Positions 1 to 8,510 are shown, counted from the first letter of the stretch. The stretch: 12,976 nt of DNA from Actinomycetota bacterium (GCA_009704225.1 WLEN01000008.1:1-12976); one strand, 5' to 3'. The notes: generated by a model not told the origin, from the sequence alone. Numbers and translations: made by a program.

Positions 1-3000
1 CTCTTTTTGTCGGATGCCAATGGGACTGCATCGGGTATCGACCTTGATCGAAAGACGTTTCGGTTGCGCAAGCGTGCCGAACGGGAGTTAGGGACCTATT
101 TCCCTTCGCTGTCCAGCCGAACGATCGTATACAAAGGGATGGTGACAACACTTCAGCTCGAACCGTTTTTCCCGGACCTCTCGGATGAGCGAATCGAATC
201 CACATTGGCGGTTGTCCATTCGCGTTTCTCGACAAATACTTTCCCGTCATGGTCTCTTGCCCAACCTTTTCGCTATATCGCGCACAATGGCGAGATCAAC
301 ACCGTCAACGCAAACCGAAACTGGATGCACGCCCGTCAATCGCAATTGTCATCAGAGATGCTCGGTGACCTGACCACTCTTTATCCGATTGTGACCGACG
401 GCGCGAGTGACTCGGCGTCCTTCGATGAGGTGGTCGAACTTCTCGAGTTGGCTGGTCGGTCGTTACCGCACGCCATCATGATGATGGTTCCGGAGGCGTG
501 GGAAAACGATGACGCAATGGACCCTGCGCGTCGTGACTTCTACCGCTATCACTCGTCACTGATGGAACCCTGGGACGGTCCCGCGGCACTCGCGTTTTCG
601 GATGGAACGATCGCTGGTGCCACACTGGATCGGAACGGGCTGCGACCGGGTCGATTCCTCGTTACCGACGACGGTCTTGTCGTCATGGCCTCTGAGATCG
701 GTGTCTACGACGTTGATCCTCGGAAAGTGGTCCGCAAAGGCCGGCTCCAACCCGGGCGCATGTTCCTCGTGGACACCGTTAGCGGTCGCATTATCGAAGA
801 CGATGAGATCAAGGACTCCGTCGCGACAAGCGGACCATGGGGACAGTGGGTGAACGAAAATGCGATTGCACTCGAGGAACTCCCGTGGCGCGAACACATC
901 ATCCACACCGCTCCATCAGTCCAACGACGCCAGAAGACCTTTGGCTACACGGAGGAAGAGGTTCGAGTACTGATTATGCCGATGGCGCAATCAGGAGCTG
1001 AACCTCTCGGTGCGATGGGAAGCGACTCACCACTCGCCGTGCTGTCGGATCGCCCGCGTCTCTTGTTCGACTACTTTGCTCAACAATTCGCACAGGTGAC
1101 CAATCCGCCACTTGACTCGATTCGTGAAGAGATTGTGACATCGCTCCAGGTGGGGTTGGGCCCGGAAAGAAACTTGTTGGCCGCGACACCAGAGCACGCC
1201 CGCCAAGTGTCATTATCGTTCCCCGTAATTGACAACGACGAACTAGCAAAGGTCATTCATCTTCAACAGGACGGTCGGCCCGTCACCCACACCATTTCGG
1301 GCTTGTATCGAATTGACGAGGGTGCCAAGGCCATGGAACAACGACTCGACCAGATGTGCAAGGAAGTCGATACAGCGCTCGATAATGGCGCAATGTTTGT
1401 CGTACTCAGCGACCGTGACTCCGATAAAGACTTCGCCCCAATCCCATCGCTTTTGATGTTGTCGGCAATTCACCACCACCTGATTCGAACCGGTCGACGC
1501 ATGCAGTCGTCCCTGATTGTTGAGGCGGGAGACGTCCGAGAGGTGCATCACGTTGCGACACTGGTTGGGTTCGGTGCGTCGGCGATCAATCCTTACCTCG
1601 CGATGGAAACCGCAGAGTTGTTGGTTCGCACAGGTCGCATCCCCGAAATCACGCCCGAAGAGGCCGTCGCCAACATCATTTATGCGTTGGGCAAAGGACT
1701 TCTCAAAACTATGTCCAAAATGGGCATCTCAACCGTCGCGTCATACGCTGGCGCACAGGCATTCGAGGCCATTGGGCTCAGCACTGATGTCGTGAATCGC
1801 TATTTCACTGGAGTCACCAGCATTCTCGGTGGCGTGACCATGGACATCATCGCGGAAGAAACGCGTCAGCGCCACGATTTGGCCTACGGCAACCCATCGA
1901 CCTTCCACGAAGTTCTCCCTGTAGGCGGAGAGTATTCATGGCGCCGCGAGGGGCCGCCACACTTGTTCAATCCCGAAACCGTGTTCAAGTTGCAACACGC
2001 CACACGAGAGAAGCGATATGACGTTTTCCGCGACTACACGAGAGCGGTGGATGAGCAAGCCGAGCGGCTGATGACACTCCGTGGACTTTTCCGATTCGTC
2101 GGCGGTCGCGACCCGGTGCCGCTCGATGAGGTCGAATCGGCCAATGACATCATCCGTCGTTTCTCTACGGGCGCAATGTCCTACGGTGCGATCTCCCAAG
2201 AAATGCACGAGACGCTGGCTATCGCAATGAATCGGCTTGGCGCTCGTTCCAATACCGGAGAGGGCGGTGAATCCGTCGAACGCCTGCTGGATCCAGAACG
2301 TCGAAGCGCGATCAAACAGGTCGCCAGCGGGCGATTTGGCGTCACGAGCATGTATCTCACCCACGCCGACGACATTCAGATCAAGATGGCCCAAGGGGCC
2401 AAGCCGGGTGAAGGCGGACAACTTCCATCGAACAAGGTCTACCCGTGGATCGCGAGAACACGCATGGGTACACCTGGTGTCGGCCTTATCTCGCCACCAC
2501 CCCACCACGACATTTACTCGATCGAAGATCTCAAACAACTGATCTACGATCTCAAGCGTTCGAATCCAACTGCGCGCATTCACGTGAAGCTCGTATCCGA
2601 GGCGGGGGTTGGTACGGTTGCCGCCGGAGTTGCCAAGTCCAAGGCCGATGTGATCTTGATTTCGGGACACGACGGTGGAACGGGAGCAAGCCCACTGTCA
2701 TCACTCAAACACGCGGGTACGCCCTGGGAACTCGGGCTAGCGGAAGCCCAGCAAACTCTCATGCTCAACGACATGCGTGGACGAATCGTGCTGCAGGTTG
2801 ACGGCCAGATGAAGACGGGTCGAGATGTCATCATTGCAGCGCTTCTTGGGGCAGAGGAGTTCGGGTTCGCTACTGCGCCCATGGTTGTGAGTGGGTGCAT
2901 CTTGATGCGTGTTTGCCACCTCGACACGTGCCCGGTTGGTGTCGCGACGCAAAACCCGCTCTTACGAGAACGTTTCAGCGGTAAACCCGAATTTGTTGAA

Positions 3001-4086
3001 ACCTTTTTTGAATACATCGCGGAAGAAGTGCGTGAGATTCTCGCGTCGTTGGGGTTCCGAAGCCTTGCTGATGCTATAGGTCACCGCGAGATTCTCGACG
3101 TGGACCGAGCTGTCTCTCATTGGAAGACGGAAGGACTCGACCTCACACCGGTGCTCGGTGGTGCCGTGTTTGCAGAGGATGCCGCGCGTTTCAACGTTGG
3201 TCAACAGGACCACGAACTCGAGAAACACATCGACCACACGTTCATTCGTGACGCCGCGGGAGCACTTGCGAACGGGACGCCCGTTTCGCTCACTGCCGAA
3301 ATTCGTAACACCGACCGCGCGATTGGAACAATGCTCGGTCATTATGTGACTAAAGCACACGGCGCAGACGGTCTCGAACCAAACACCATCGACATCTCGC
3401 TGTCGGGTTCGGCCGGTCAATCCCTCGGAGCCTTCGTATCGCGTGGAATCACACTTCGACTCGTCGGTGATTCCAACGATTACGTCGGTAAGGGACTCAG
3501 TGGTGGTCGAGTCATTCTGCGCCAACCCCACGAATCAACCTTTAGGTCCAACGACAACATCATCGCGGGAAATGTCGTCGGATACGGTGCGACGAGTGGT
3601 GAGATGTTCATCGCGGGGGTTGTCGGCGAACGATTCGGAGTGCGTAACTCAGGCGCAACGATCGTTGTCGAGGGCACCGGCGACCACGCGCTTGAGTATA
3701 TGACTGGTGGTTATGCTCTGATTCTCGGTTCGACCGGTCGCAATCTGGGAGCTGGAATGAGCGGGGGGTACGCCTACGTGCTCGACCTCAACGTCGCACT
3801 CGTGAACCAAGCGGCAATGTCGTCTGGCGAACTCGAACTTTCGGCCTTGACGGACGACGATGCAGCGTTCGTTTACGAGTTGCTCGCCACCCACGTAACC
3901 GAAACTGGATCTCTCTATGCGACGGCGCTCCTTGATGATTGGTCAATGACTCGCAATCGCATAACCGCGATTACGCCGCGAGACTTCCGTAAGGTCACCA
4001 TCATCCGAAACGCTGCGCTCGACGCGGGTTCTGACCCCGATAGCGATGGCGTGTGGGCCGAAATCATGGAGGTGACCGGTGGCTGA
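1..4086 (+). CDS. gltB: Glutamate synthase (NADPH) large subunit, 5' truncated by the window
   Basis: This is the alpha subunit of glutamate synthase. It releases ammonia from glutamine, channels it to 2-oxoglutarate at an FMN site, and works with GltD in the cytoplasm. The frame is open from base 1, and no start is credible here: family members run about 1,500 residues, so roughly 150 N-terminal residues, including the nucleophilic Cys of the glutaminase domain, lie upstream. What remains of that Ntn amidotransferase domain shows HSRFSTNT and HNGEINT (283-303) and NGLRPGRF. The central domain follows. The FMN synthase domain (about 2110-3000) has the stretches [21 protein letters not shown] and [10 protein letters not shown]. 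The 3Fe-4S cysteines are encoded at 2896, 2914 and 2929 (C-x5-C-x4-C). The C-terminal GXGXG beta-helix is rich in glycine repeats (about 3400-3780). No frameshift or missing motif is visible. The stop overlaps the gltD start by 8 bases, so the two are co-translated. Identification is secure. Confidence 0.98.
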   Translation, partial: LFLSDANGTASGIDLDRKTFRLRKRAERELGTYFPSLSSRTIVYKGMVTTLQLEPFFPDLSDERIESTLAVVHSRFSTNTFPSWSLAQPFRYIAHNGEINTVNANRNWMHARQSQLSSEMLGDLTTLYPIVTDGASDSASFDEVVELLELAGRSLPHAIMMMVPEAWENDDAMDPARRDFYRYHSSLMEPWDGPAALAFSDGTIAGATLDRNGLRPGRFLVTDDGLVVMASEIGVYDVDPRKVVRKGRLQPGRMFLVDTVSGRIIEDDEIKDSVATSGPWGQWVNENAIALEELPWREHIIHTAPSVQRRQKTFGYTEEEVRVLIMPMAQSGAEPLGAMGSDSPLAVLSDRPRLLFDYFAQQFAQVTNPPLDSIREEIVTSLQVGLGPERNLLAATPEHARQVSLSFPVIDNDELAKVIHLQQDGRPVTHTISGLYRIDEGAKAMEQRLDQMCKEVDTALDNGAMFVVLSDRDSDKDFAPIPSLLMLSAIHHHLIRTGRRMQSSLIVEAGDVREVHHVATLVGFGASAINPYLAMETAELLVRTGRIPEITPEEAVANIIYALGKGLLKTMSKMGISTVASYAGAQAFEAIGLSTDVVNRYFTGVTSILGGVTMDIIAEETRQRHDLAYGNPSTFHEVLPVGGEYSWRREGPPHLFNPETVFKLQHATREKRYDVFRDYTRAVDEQAERLMTLRGLFRFVGGRDPVPLDEVESANDIIRRFSTGAMSYGAISQEMHETLAIAMNRLGARSNTGEGGESVERLLDPERRSAIKQVASGRFGVTSMYLTHADDIQIKMAQGAKPGEGGQLPSNKVYPWIARTRMGTPGVGLISPPPHHDIYSIEDLKQLIYDLKRSNPTARIHVKLVSEAGVGTVAAGVAKSKADVILISGHDGGTGASPLSSLKHAGTPWELGLAEAQQTLMLNDMRGRIVLQVDGQMKTGRDVIIAALLGAEEFGFATAPMVVSGCILMRVCHLDTCPVGVATQNPLLRERFSGKPEFVETFFEYIAEEVREILASLGFRSLADAIGHREILDVDRAVSHWKTEGLDLTPVLGGAVFAEDAARFNVGQQDHELEKHIDHTFIRDAAGALANGTPVSLTAEIRNTDRAIGTMLGHYVTKAHGADGLEPNTIDISLSGSAGQSLGAFVSRGITLRLVGDSNDYVGKGLSGGRVILRQPHESTFRSNDNIIAGNVVGYGATSGEMFIAGVVGERFGVRNSGATIVVEGTGDHALEYMTGGYALILGSTGRNLGAGMSGGYAYVLDLNVALVNQAAMSSGELELSALTDDDAAFVYELLATHVTETGSLYATALLDDWSMTRNRITAITPRDFRKVTIIRNAALDAGSDPDSDGVWAEIMEVTGG
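4068..4072 (+). promoter_or_regulatory. Shine-Dalgarno sequence of gltD
   Basis: GGAGG lies inside the last codons of gltB, six bases before the GTG at 4079. It fixes the gltD start and supports coupled, roughly stoichiometric translation of the two subunits. Confidence 0.85.
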
Positions 4087-5536
4087 CCCCCGAGGATTCC
4101 TGAAGACAACGGCCCGCGAAACGCCCGAACGTCGGCCCGTGTCAATTCGATTGCGAGACTGGAAAGAGGTCTACGCCGAGCGCGTATCGGGCCAAATTGA
4201 ACGCCAAGCAGGACGATGCATGGACTGCGGCGTCGCGTTCTGCCACCAAGGCTGTCCTTTGGGTAATCTCATCCCCGAATTCAACGATCTGGTGCACCGC
4301 GACGAATGGCGCGCCGCGATTGAGCGACTCCACGCGACGAACAACTTCCCCGAATTCACAGGGCGTCTCTGCCCGGCGCCGTGCGAATCGTCGTGCGTTT
4401 TGGGCATCAACCAGCCCGCCGTCACGATTAAGCAGTCCGAACTCGCGATCATCGATATCGCCTGGGAAAAGGGATACATCAACCCCGTTCTACCCGACCG
4501 ACTGACCGGAAAGACCGTCGCAATCGTTGGTTCAGGACCGGCGGGTCTCGCCGCGGCTCAACAACTCACTCGAGTTGGTCACACTGTTGCCGTCTATGAA
4601 CGCGATGATCATGTCGGAGGGCTGCTCCGCTACGGAATTCCGGATTTCAAATTGGAAAAGCATCACATCGACCGCAGAATTCAACAAATGAGTGATGAGG
4701 GGACTCGATTTAGAACCGGCGTCTCGATTGGAACTGATGTCACGTGGCAAGAACTTCACGAGAGGTATGACGCGGTCATCGTGGCGACTGGCGCGCCGGT
4801 TGGGAGGGACTTGCCTATCAAGGGTCGAGAACTGTCCGGGATTCACTTCGCGATGGATTTCCTTGTTCCGTCAAACCGAGCGGTTGCAGGGCAAACCCCA
4901 GTTGGTCACATTGATGTCAGCGGTAAGAACGTCATCATCCTTGGAGGCGGCGACACAGGCGCTGACTGTCTCGGAACCGCTCTTCGGCAAGGCGCGACAA
5001 GTGTCACAACTCTCGCGATCGGCAAACAGCCACCACTAGAGCGTCCGACAACCCAACCGTGGCCGATGGATCCGAATCTCTTCGAAGTTCAGTCCGCCCA
5101 CGAGGAGGGTGGAGTCCGCTCGTATCTCGCCTCGACCCTCGAATTTGTCGGCAACGAGCGCGGTGAACTCATAGGTCTTGTCGTCGCAGAAACCGAATTC
5201 GTCGATGGGCAAAGACGCCCAAAGATAGGCACCGAGACGACGCTTCCCGCAGACGTCGTGCTTCTTGCACTCGGCTACACGGGAATCGAATCGGATGTCA
5301 TCGTGGAACAACTTCACATAGAAATGTCTGCGCGCGGCACGGTTGCCCGCAATCGAACCTACGACACGAACGTTCCTGGAGTTTTTGTCGCTGGTGATGC
5401 TGGTCGCGGAGCGTCGCTGATTGTGTGGGCGATAGCTGAGGGCCGCGCCGCTGCGGCTCGAGCTGACGAGTATCTCCGTGGCCGCACTACTCTTCCCGTC
5501 CCGGTCACTGCACATGACGCCCCGATACACTTCTAA
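4079..5536 (+). CDS. gltD: Glutamate synthase (NADPH) small subunit
   Basis: This is the beta subunit of glutamate synthase (485 aa, a normal length). It takes electrons from NADPH onto FAD and passes them through 4Fe-4S clusters to GltB. The N-terminal ferredoxin-like domain has two cysteine groups: C47, C50, C55 and C59 (in [14 protein letters not shown]), and C98, C102 and C106 (in CPAPCESSC). A first Rossmann motif [10 protein letters not shown] near residue 150 binds FAD. A second, GGGDTGADC near 290, binds NADPH. The C-terminal [19 protein letters not shown] stretch is the usual FAD-contacting end. The GTG start is chosen because it has a strong ribosome binding site (4068-4072) and because the MADPRGFL beginning is typical of the family. 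The gene overlaps gltB by 8 bases. Related FAD/NADPH enzymes such as the dihydropyrimidine dehydrogenase N-terminal region share the fold, but the gltB partner settles the assignment. Confidence 0.98.
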   Translation: MADPRGFLKTTARETPERRPVSIRLRDWKEVYAERVSGQIERQAGRCMDCGVAFCHQGCPLGNLIPEFNDLVHRDEWRAAIERLHATNNFPEFTGRLCPAPCESSCVLGINQPAVTIKQSELAIIDIAWEKGYINPVLPDRLTGKTVAIVGSGPAGLAAAQQLTRVGHTVAVYERDDHVGGLLRYGIPDFKLEKHHIDRRIQQMSDEGTRFRTGVSIGTDVTWQELHERYDAVIVATGAPVGRDLPIKGRELSGIHFAMDFLVPSNRAVAGQTPVGHIDVSGKNVIILGGGDTGADCLGTALRQGATSVTTLAIGKQPPLERPTTQPWPMDPNLFEVQSAHEEGGVRSYLASTLEFVGNERGELIGLVVAETEFVDGQRRPKIGTETTLPADVVLLALGYTGIESDVIVEQLHIEMSARGTVARNRTYDTNVPGVFVAGDAGRGASLIVWAIAEGRAAAARADEYLRGRTTLPVPVTAHDAPIHF

Positions 5537-5556
5537 CGAAGTCCAAACACCACGAC

Positions 5557-5562
5557 AAAGGA
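5557..5562 (+). promoter_or_regulatory. Shine-Dalgarno sequence of pyk
   Basis: AAAGGA lies four bases before the ATG at 5567, in the 30-base gltD-pyk gap. I see no convincing promoter or terminator in that gap, so pyk is probably transcribed at least partly from the gltBD message. Confidence 0.7.
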
Positions 5563-5566
5563 CACC

Positions 5567-6991
5567 ATGAGACGCGCAAAGATTGTTGCCACGCTGGGTC
5601 CGGCAACGAACAGTTACGACACTATTCGAGCCGTGGTCGAGGCCGGTGTCGATGTTGCTCGGATGAACCTCAGCCACGGCACCTACGAAATTCACGAAGA
5701 GGTTTTCGCCAACATCAAAAAGGTTGCGTCAGACCTTGGTAAGCCTGTTGCCGTGCTGGTTGACCTCCAGGGTCCCAAAATTCGTCTCGGGAAATTTGCA
5801 GATGGACCCCATGATCTCGCAATTGGTGACATTTTTACCATCACGACGGAAGACATCGAAGGTACGAAAGACATCTGCGGAACGACGTTTAAAGGATTAC
5901 CTCACGACGTCGCCGCGGGGGACACGCTACTCATCGACGACGGGAAGGTGAACGTCAAGGTTCTCGACACCGATGGCGTTCGAGTTCGAACCGAGGTCGT
6001 CGTTGGTGGAACTGTCTCAAACAACAAGGGAATCAACCTGCCGGGTGTCGCTGTCAACGTTCCTGCTCTCAGCGAAAAGGATGAGGACGACTTGCGATGG
6101 GGCCTGCGGATTGGCGCCGATTACATCGCGCTCTCGTTCGTCCGAAGTGCATCCGACGTCACGCGTGTGCACGAGATTATGGCGGAAGAGGGGATTCGCC
6201 TTCCCGTCATCGCCAAGATTGAAAAGCCGCAGGCCGTCGAAGCAATCGACGAAATCGTTGATGCTTTCGACGCGATCATGGTCGCTCGCGGAGACCTTGG
6301 CGTCGAACTACCGCTTGAACAAGTTCCGTTGGTTCAAAAGCGCACTGTTGAAGCCGCCCGTCGCATGGCGAAGCCCGTTATCGTCGCGACGCAAATGCTC
6401 GAGTCAATGATTACTTCTCCGGTCCCAACACGTGCTGAGACGTCCGATGTGGCCAACGCAATTCTTGACGGAGCGGACGCTGTGATGCTCTCGGGTGAAA
6501 CCAGTGTGGGCGCTTTTCCCGCAATCACCGTTGCCACGATGGCACGAATTATCGAGAATACGGAGGAACACGGTCTCGAGCGCATCCTTCCGCTTGGCAC
6601 GAAACCCCGCACCCAGGGTGGGGCGATAACACTCGCAGCGGCCGATGTCGCCGACTTCGTCGAAGCGAAGTACGTCTGCGTGTTCACCGAATCCGGAGAC
6701 TCTGCGCGACGAATGTCACGGCTCCGATTCCGCATTCCGATGAAGGCATTTGCCACAAACGAAGCGATCCGTCGTCGTATGGCACTGTATTGGGGAATCA
6801 CCTCCTACCTAGTGGCCCCGGTTACGCATACCGACCAGATGTTCACCGAGGTGGATGAGTCGCTACTCGCCGAGGGATTGGCGGTGAAGGGGGATAAGGT
6901 CGTCGTGATCTCTGGGTCTCCTCCAGGGGTAGCTGGGTCGACGAACGATATTCGTGTTCACGTCGTCGGCACCGAGATGCCCAAGCACTAG
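5567..6991 (+). CDS. pyk: Pyruvate kinase, K+-independent type by sequence
   Basis: Pyruvate kinase transfers the phosphate of phosphoenolpyruvate to ADP, giving pyruvate and ATP at the end of glycolysis. The 474 aa length is that of the standard single-chain bacterial enzyme without the extra C-terminal PEP-utiliser domain found in Bacillus. Visible features are R32 and N34 in ARMNLSHG, D66 in DLQGPKIRLG, the catalytic K217 and metal ligand E219 in AKIEKP, D243 in ARGDLGVE, and T275 in ATQMLESM, followed by the DGADAVMLSGETSVG segment. The C-terminal region (about 350-474) is the effector-binding domain. The positions that decide monovalent-cation dependence read L67, Q68, K71 and L74, the combination reported for K+-independent enzymes. 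The ATG at 5567 is supported by its ribosome binding site and by the typical RRAKIVATLGPA start. It sits 30 bases after gltD. Confidence 0.98.
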   Translation: MRRAKIVATLGPATNSYDTIRAVVEAGVDVARMNLSHGTYEIHEEVFANIKKVASDLGKPVAVLVDLQGPKIRLGKFADGPHDLAIGDIFTITTEDIEGTKDICGTTFKGLPHDVAAGDTLLIDDGKVNVKVLDTDGVRVRTEVVVGGTVSNNKGINLPGVAVNVPALSEKDEDDLRWGLRIGADYIALSFVRSASDVTRVHEIMAEEGIRLPVIAKIEKPQAVEAIDEIVDAFDAIMVARGDLGVELPLEQVPLVQKRTVEAARRMAKPVIVATQMLESMITSPVPTRAETSDVANAILDGADAVMLSGETSVGAFPAITVATMARIIENTEEHGLERILPLGTKPRTQGGAITLAAADVADFVEAKYVCVFTESGDSARRMSRLRFRIPMKAFATNEAIRRRMALYWGITSYLVAPVTHTDQMFTEVDESLLAEGLAVKGDKVVVISGSPPGVAGSTNDIRVHVVGTEMPKH

Positions 6992-7002
6992 CGAATTGGG
7001 AA

Positions 7003-7026
7003 AGGGCGAGGAATAGTCCCCGCCCT
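7003..7026. terminator. Hairpin between the converging ends of pyk and tRNA-Leu
   Basis: AGGGCG and CGCCCT pair perfectly. After one A-C mismatch, GG and CC close a six-base loop AATAGT. The hairpin begins 11 bases after the pyk stop and ends 7 bases before the tRNA 3' end, where a bidirectional terminator would sit. Neither strand has a proper U tract after the stem, so termination may be weak or factor-assisted. Confidence 0.45.
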
Positions 7027-7033
7027 CTCGCTG

Positions 7034-7116
7034 TGCCGGATGTGGGACTTGAACCCACACGCCCTTCCGGACAAAGCATTTTGAGTGCTTCGCGTCTGCC
7101 ATTCCGCCAATCCGGC
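7034..7116 (-). tRNA. tRNA-Leu, anticodon CAA
   Basis: Read on the minus strand, this 83-base gene folds as a class II tRNA. The acceptor stem GCCGGAT pairs with ATCCGGC, with discriminator A. The anticodon stem AAGCA/TGCTT closes the loop CTCAAAA, giving anticodon CAA (plus-strand 7081-7083), which reads UUG. The long variable arm has stem GTCC/GGGC with loop GGAA, as expected for leucine. The T arm is GTGGG-TTCAAGT-CCCAC. CCA is not encoded. The gene is convergent with pyk and divergent from the response regulator. Apparent small open frames across it are artefacts. Confidence 0.97.
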
Positions 7117-7127
7117 TACAGGTGAAA

Positions 7128-7138
7128 ACGATACCGTA
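7128..7138 (-). promoter_or_regulatory. Possible -10 region of tRNA-Leu
   Basis: On the minus strand the run TACGGTATCGT offers two TANNNT hexamers (7133-7138 and 7128-7133), either of which would place the transcript start just before the tRNA 5' end at 7116. No good -35 is visible. It overlaps the plus-strand -10 of the response regulator by two bases. Confidence 0.3.
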
Positions 7139-7142
7139 GGCT
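7137..7142 (+). promoter_or_regulatory. Putative leaderless -10 (TAGGCT) of the ANTAR regulator
   Basis: TAGGCT ends six bases before the GTG at 7149, so transcription would start at about the first base of the start codon. No Shine-Dalgarno sequence is evident; the AGG inside the hexamer is at best a weak one. The neighbour upstream is on the other strand, so the gene needs a promoter in this short gap. The same hexamer and spacing occur at polA and the DUF885 gene. Confidence 0.6.
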
Positions 7143-7148
7143 GAACGC

Positions 7149-7739
7149 GTGAGTGAAACCGTATCCCGTCGAGTTGTTGTCGCAGAGGACGAGGCGCTCA
7201 TCCGAATGGACATCGTCGAGGTCCTGCGCGAAAACGGTTTTGATGTCGTCGGTGAGGCAGCGGATGGTGAAGCAGCGATTGAACTGACTCGCGAACTTCG
7301 TCCCGACCTAGTTGTCATGGACATCACAATGCCGAAAATGGACGGGTTGACCGCGGCCGAGGCAATCGGTAAAGAACGCCTTGCGCCGGTGGTGATGCTC
7401 ACCGCTTTTGCCCAACCCGAATTCGTCGCTCGCGCGGTCGAGGCTGGTGCTATTGCGTACGTCGTCAAGCCGTTCACGCCGGAGCGCCTCTTGCCGCAGA
7501 TCGAGGTCGCGTTGTCGCGTCACCAAGAACTCCTTGCGGTCGAGGCCGAGGTGACCGACGCGCTCGAGAGGCTCGAGACGCGGAAAATTCTTGATCGGGC
7601 AAAGGGATTGCTGCAAGAGAAGATGAAGTTGACAGAACCGGAAGCGTTCCGCTGGATTCAGAAGGCCTCAATGGACCGTCGATTGACGATGACCGAAGTG
7701 GCTCAAGCGGTCATTGAACAGCTGAACCCCTCGCCTTAG
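7149..7739 (+). CDS. pdtaR: Response regulator with REC and ANTAR domains, PdtaR-like
   Basis: This is a two-component regulator whose output domain binds RNA instead of DNA. ANTAR proteins act on paired hairpins to prevent transcription termination or alter translation. The receiver domain (about 7-122) has the acidic pair E13 and D14, phospho-acceptor D58 in VVMDITMP, T85 and K107. A helical linker leads to the ANTAR domain (about 125-187), recognised by the pattern RKILDRAKGLLQEKM, then the EAFRWIQKASMDRRLTM segment and a final hydrophobic helix. The 196 aa length and domain order match Mycobacterium PdtaR, whose sensor is the histidine kinase PdtaS. No kinase gene is in this window, which is usual for this regulator. 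The GTG start is supported by the TAGGCT element and by the receiver domain beginning directly after it. Its stop codon overlaps that of the convergent ABM-like gene. The symbol is by homology of architecture. Confidence 0.93.
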   Translation: MSETVSRRVVVAEDEALIRMDIVEVLRENGFDVVGEAADGEAAIELTRELRPDLVVMDITMPKMDGLTAAEAIGKERLAPVVMLTAFAQPEFVARAVEAGAIAYVVKPFTPERLLPQIEVALSRHQELLAVEAEVTDALERLETRKILDRAKGLLQEKMKLTEPEAFRWIQKASMDRRLTMTEVAQAVIEQLNPSP

Positions 7740-8053
7740 AGTTCGCCAGCGGCGATGTGGGGCATGTTCCCGTAGGTCGCGGTCACTTCCGTCACGATGA
7801 CTCTGTATCCCTTGTACCAGCGGTCCACCTGGCTCTTTGCCGTTCGGTGATCGCTAAATCGTCCGAGTTTGGTGAGAGCCGACATGTCGGCAAAATAGTA
7901 GATTGCGTTGATTGTGAGCCCGTCCTTGGACTCCCAACGGTCCGTACCCAAAAAGCCAGGTATTGATTTCGCGTCGTCGTCAATAGCGGCGTCAAGCCGG
8001 TGGAACTCGTCGTCGTAATCGCCTGGTTCGAAGATGAACTGAGCGGCAATCAT
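7736..8053 (-). CDS. Small ABM-like dimeric alpha/beta-barrel protein
   Basis: This 105-residue soluble protein resembles the antibiotic-biosynthesis-monooxygenase (ABM) family of dimeric ferredoxin-like folds. The family includes haem-degrading enzymes and cofactor-free quinone-forming monooxygenases, as well as many proteins of unknown role. Supporting segments are FIFEPGDYDDEFHRLDAAI near the N-terminus, IPGFLGTDRWESKDG, INAIYYF, FSDHRTAK with its histidine, and the closing WYKGYRVIVTEVTATYG strand. No signal peptide or membrane segment is seen. The ATG overlaps the thioesterase stop as ATGA and has no Shine-Dalgarno sequence of its own, so translation is probably coupled. The substrate cannot be inferred. 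Pairing with a thioesterase may point to acyl-CoA or aromatic metabolism. Confidence 0.8.
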   Translation of the reverse strand: MIAAQFIFEPGDYDDEFHRLDAAIDDDAKSIPGFLGTDRWESKDGLTINAIYYFADMSALTKLGRFSDHRTAKSQVDRWYKGYRVIVTEVTATYGNMPHIAAGEL

Positions 8054-8469
8054 CGGTCACGCAACAAGTTCGTGATTCGAACGGTCGACAGTCGTTCACC
8101 TGCGTCGTTTGTCACGATGATCTCGTGAACACAAATGGTCTTTCCGAGCGATATGGCGGTGCACGTTCCGGTGACCCAGCCCTCGGCGATGCTCTTCGTG
8201 TGCGTGGCGTTGATGTCGATCCCGACCGCGTAACGACCTGCGCCGGCATGCACAGCTGCGGCGACACTTCCGAGCGTTTCCCCGAGAACTACATGCGCGC
8301 CGCCGTGCAGGATTCCCACAACCTGACGGTTTCCTTCAACGGGCATGCGCGCGACGGAGCGTTCGGCGGAGATTTCGAGGAGTTCTATTCCCATCTTTCG
8401 CGTCAATTCGCCACCGCCCGTCGAAAATCGCTCTTGCAATTCGGGGTGAAGGTTGTCGAGTACTCCCAC
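8050..8469 (-). CDS. PaaI-type hotdog-fold acyl-CoA thioesterase
   Basis: This is a probable acyl-CoA thioesterase of the PaaI/EntH/MenI group (139 aa, the usual length for one hotdog domain). The key stretch is GILHGGAHVVLGETLGS, with H55 and E64, the catalytic-type Glu of this group. It is followed by GIDINATHTKSI and a C-terminal strand RLSTVRITNLL. The enzyme should act as a homotetramer in the cytoplasm. The substrate could be an aromatic or menaquinone-pathway acyl-CoA (1,4-dihydroxy-2-naphthoyl-CoA is one family substrate) or a general stalled acyl-CoA. The GTG start at 8469 has a strong ribosome binding site seven bases upstream. The gene is divergent from polA and heads a two-gene operon with the ABM-like gene through an ATGA overlap. 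Confidence 0.9.
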   Translation of the reverse strand: MGVLDNLHPELQERFSTGGGELTRKMGIELLEISAERSVARMPVEGNRQVVGILHGGAHVVLGETLGSVAAAVHAGAGRYAVGIDINATHTKSIAEGWVTGTCTAISLGKTICVHEIIVTNDAGERLSTVRITNLLRDR

Positions 8470-8476
8470 AGTGCAA

Positions 8477-8483
8477 TCCTTCC
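8477..8483 (-). promoter_or_regulatory. Shine-Dalgarno sequence of the thioesterase gene
   Basis: Minus-strand GGAAGGA ends seven bases before the GTG at 8469. This fixes the start and shows that this operon has a short leader, unlike the polA side of the same gap. Confidence 0.75.
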
Positions 8484-8498
8484 GTCGGCGACGCTCGG

Positions 8499-8504
8499 TA
8501 GGCT
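8499..8504 (+). promoter_or_regulatory. Putative leaderless -10 (TAGGCT) of polA
   Basis: TAGGCT is followed by AATGCC and the GTG at 8511, the same six-base spacing as at the ANTAR gene. The divergent neighbour begins at 8469, so the polA promoter has to fall in or very near this 41-base gap. No clear -35 is seen. Confidence 0.6.
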
Positions 8505-8505
8505 A
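8500..8505 (-). promoter_or_regulatory. Possible -10 (TAGCCT) of the thioesterase operon
   Basis: On the minus strand TAGCCT fits TANNNT and lies across the plus-strand TAGGCT, shifted by one base. A start about seven bases on (near 8493) would give a leader of about 24 bases containing the GGAAGGA ribosome binding site. Confidence 0.35.
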
Positions 8506-8510
8506 ATGCC

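Noticed and set aside
1936..2670. Long minus-strand open frame (244 codons) antisense to gltB
   Set aside because: It lies wholly inside the FMN domain of gltB, its translation shows no recognisable motif, and its composition is what the reverse of a GC-rich coding frame produces. The same holds for the minus frames at 2962-3531 and 5036-5695.
7003..7026. Six-base-loop hairpin next to the ANTAR gene as an ANTAR RNA target
   Set aside because: The loop AATAGT lacks G at position 4 (also on the other strand), there is no second hexaloop hairpin, and it sits between converging 3' ends instead of in a leader.
6843..7477. Minus-strand open frames running through the tRNA region
   Set aside because: Their translations include the familiar tRNA-derived strings. 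The DNA is a well-formed tRNA-Leu flanked by pyk and the regulator.
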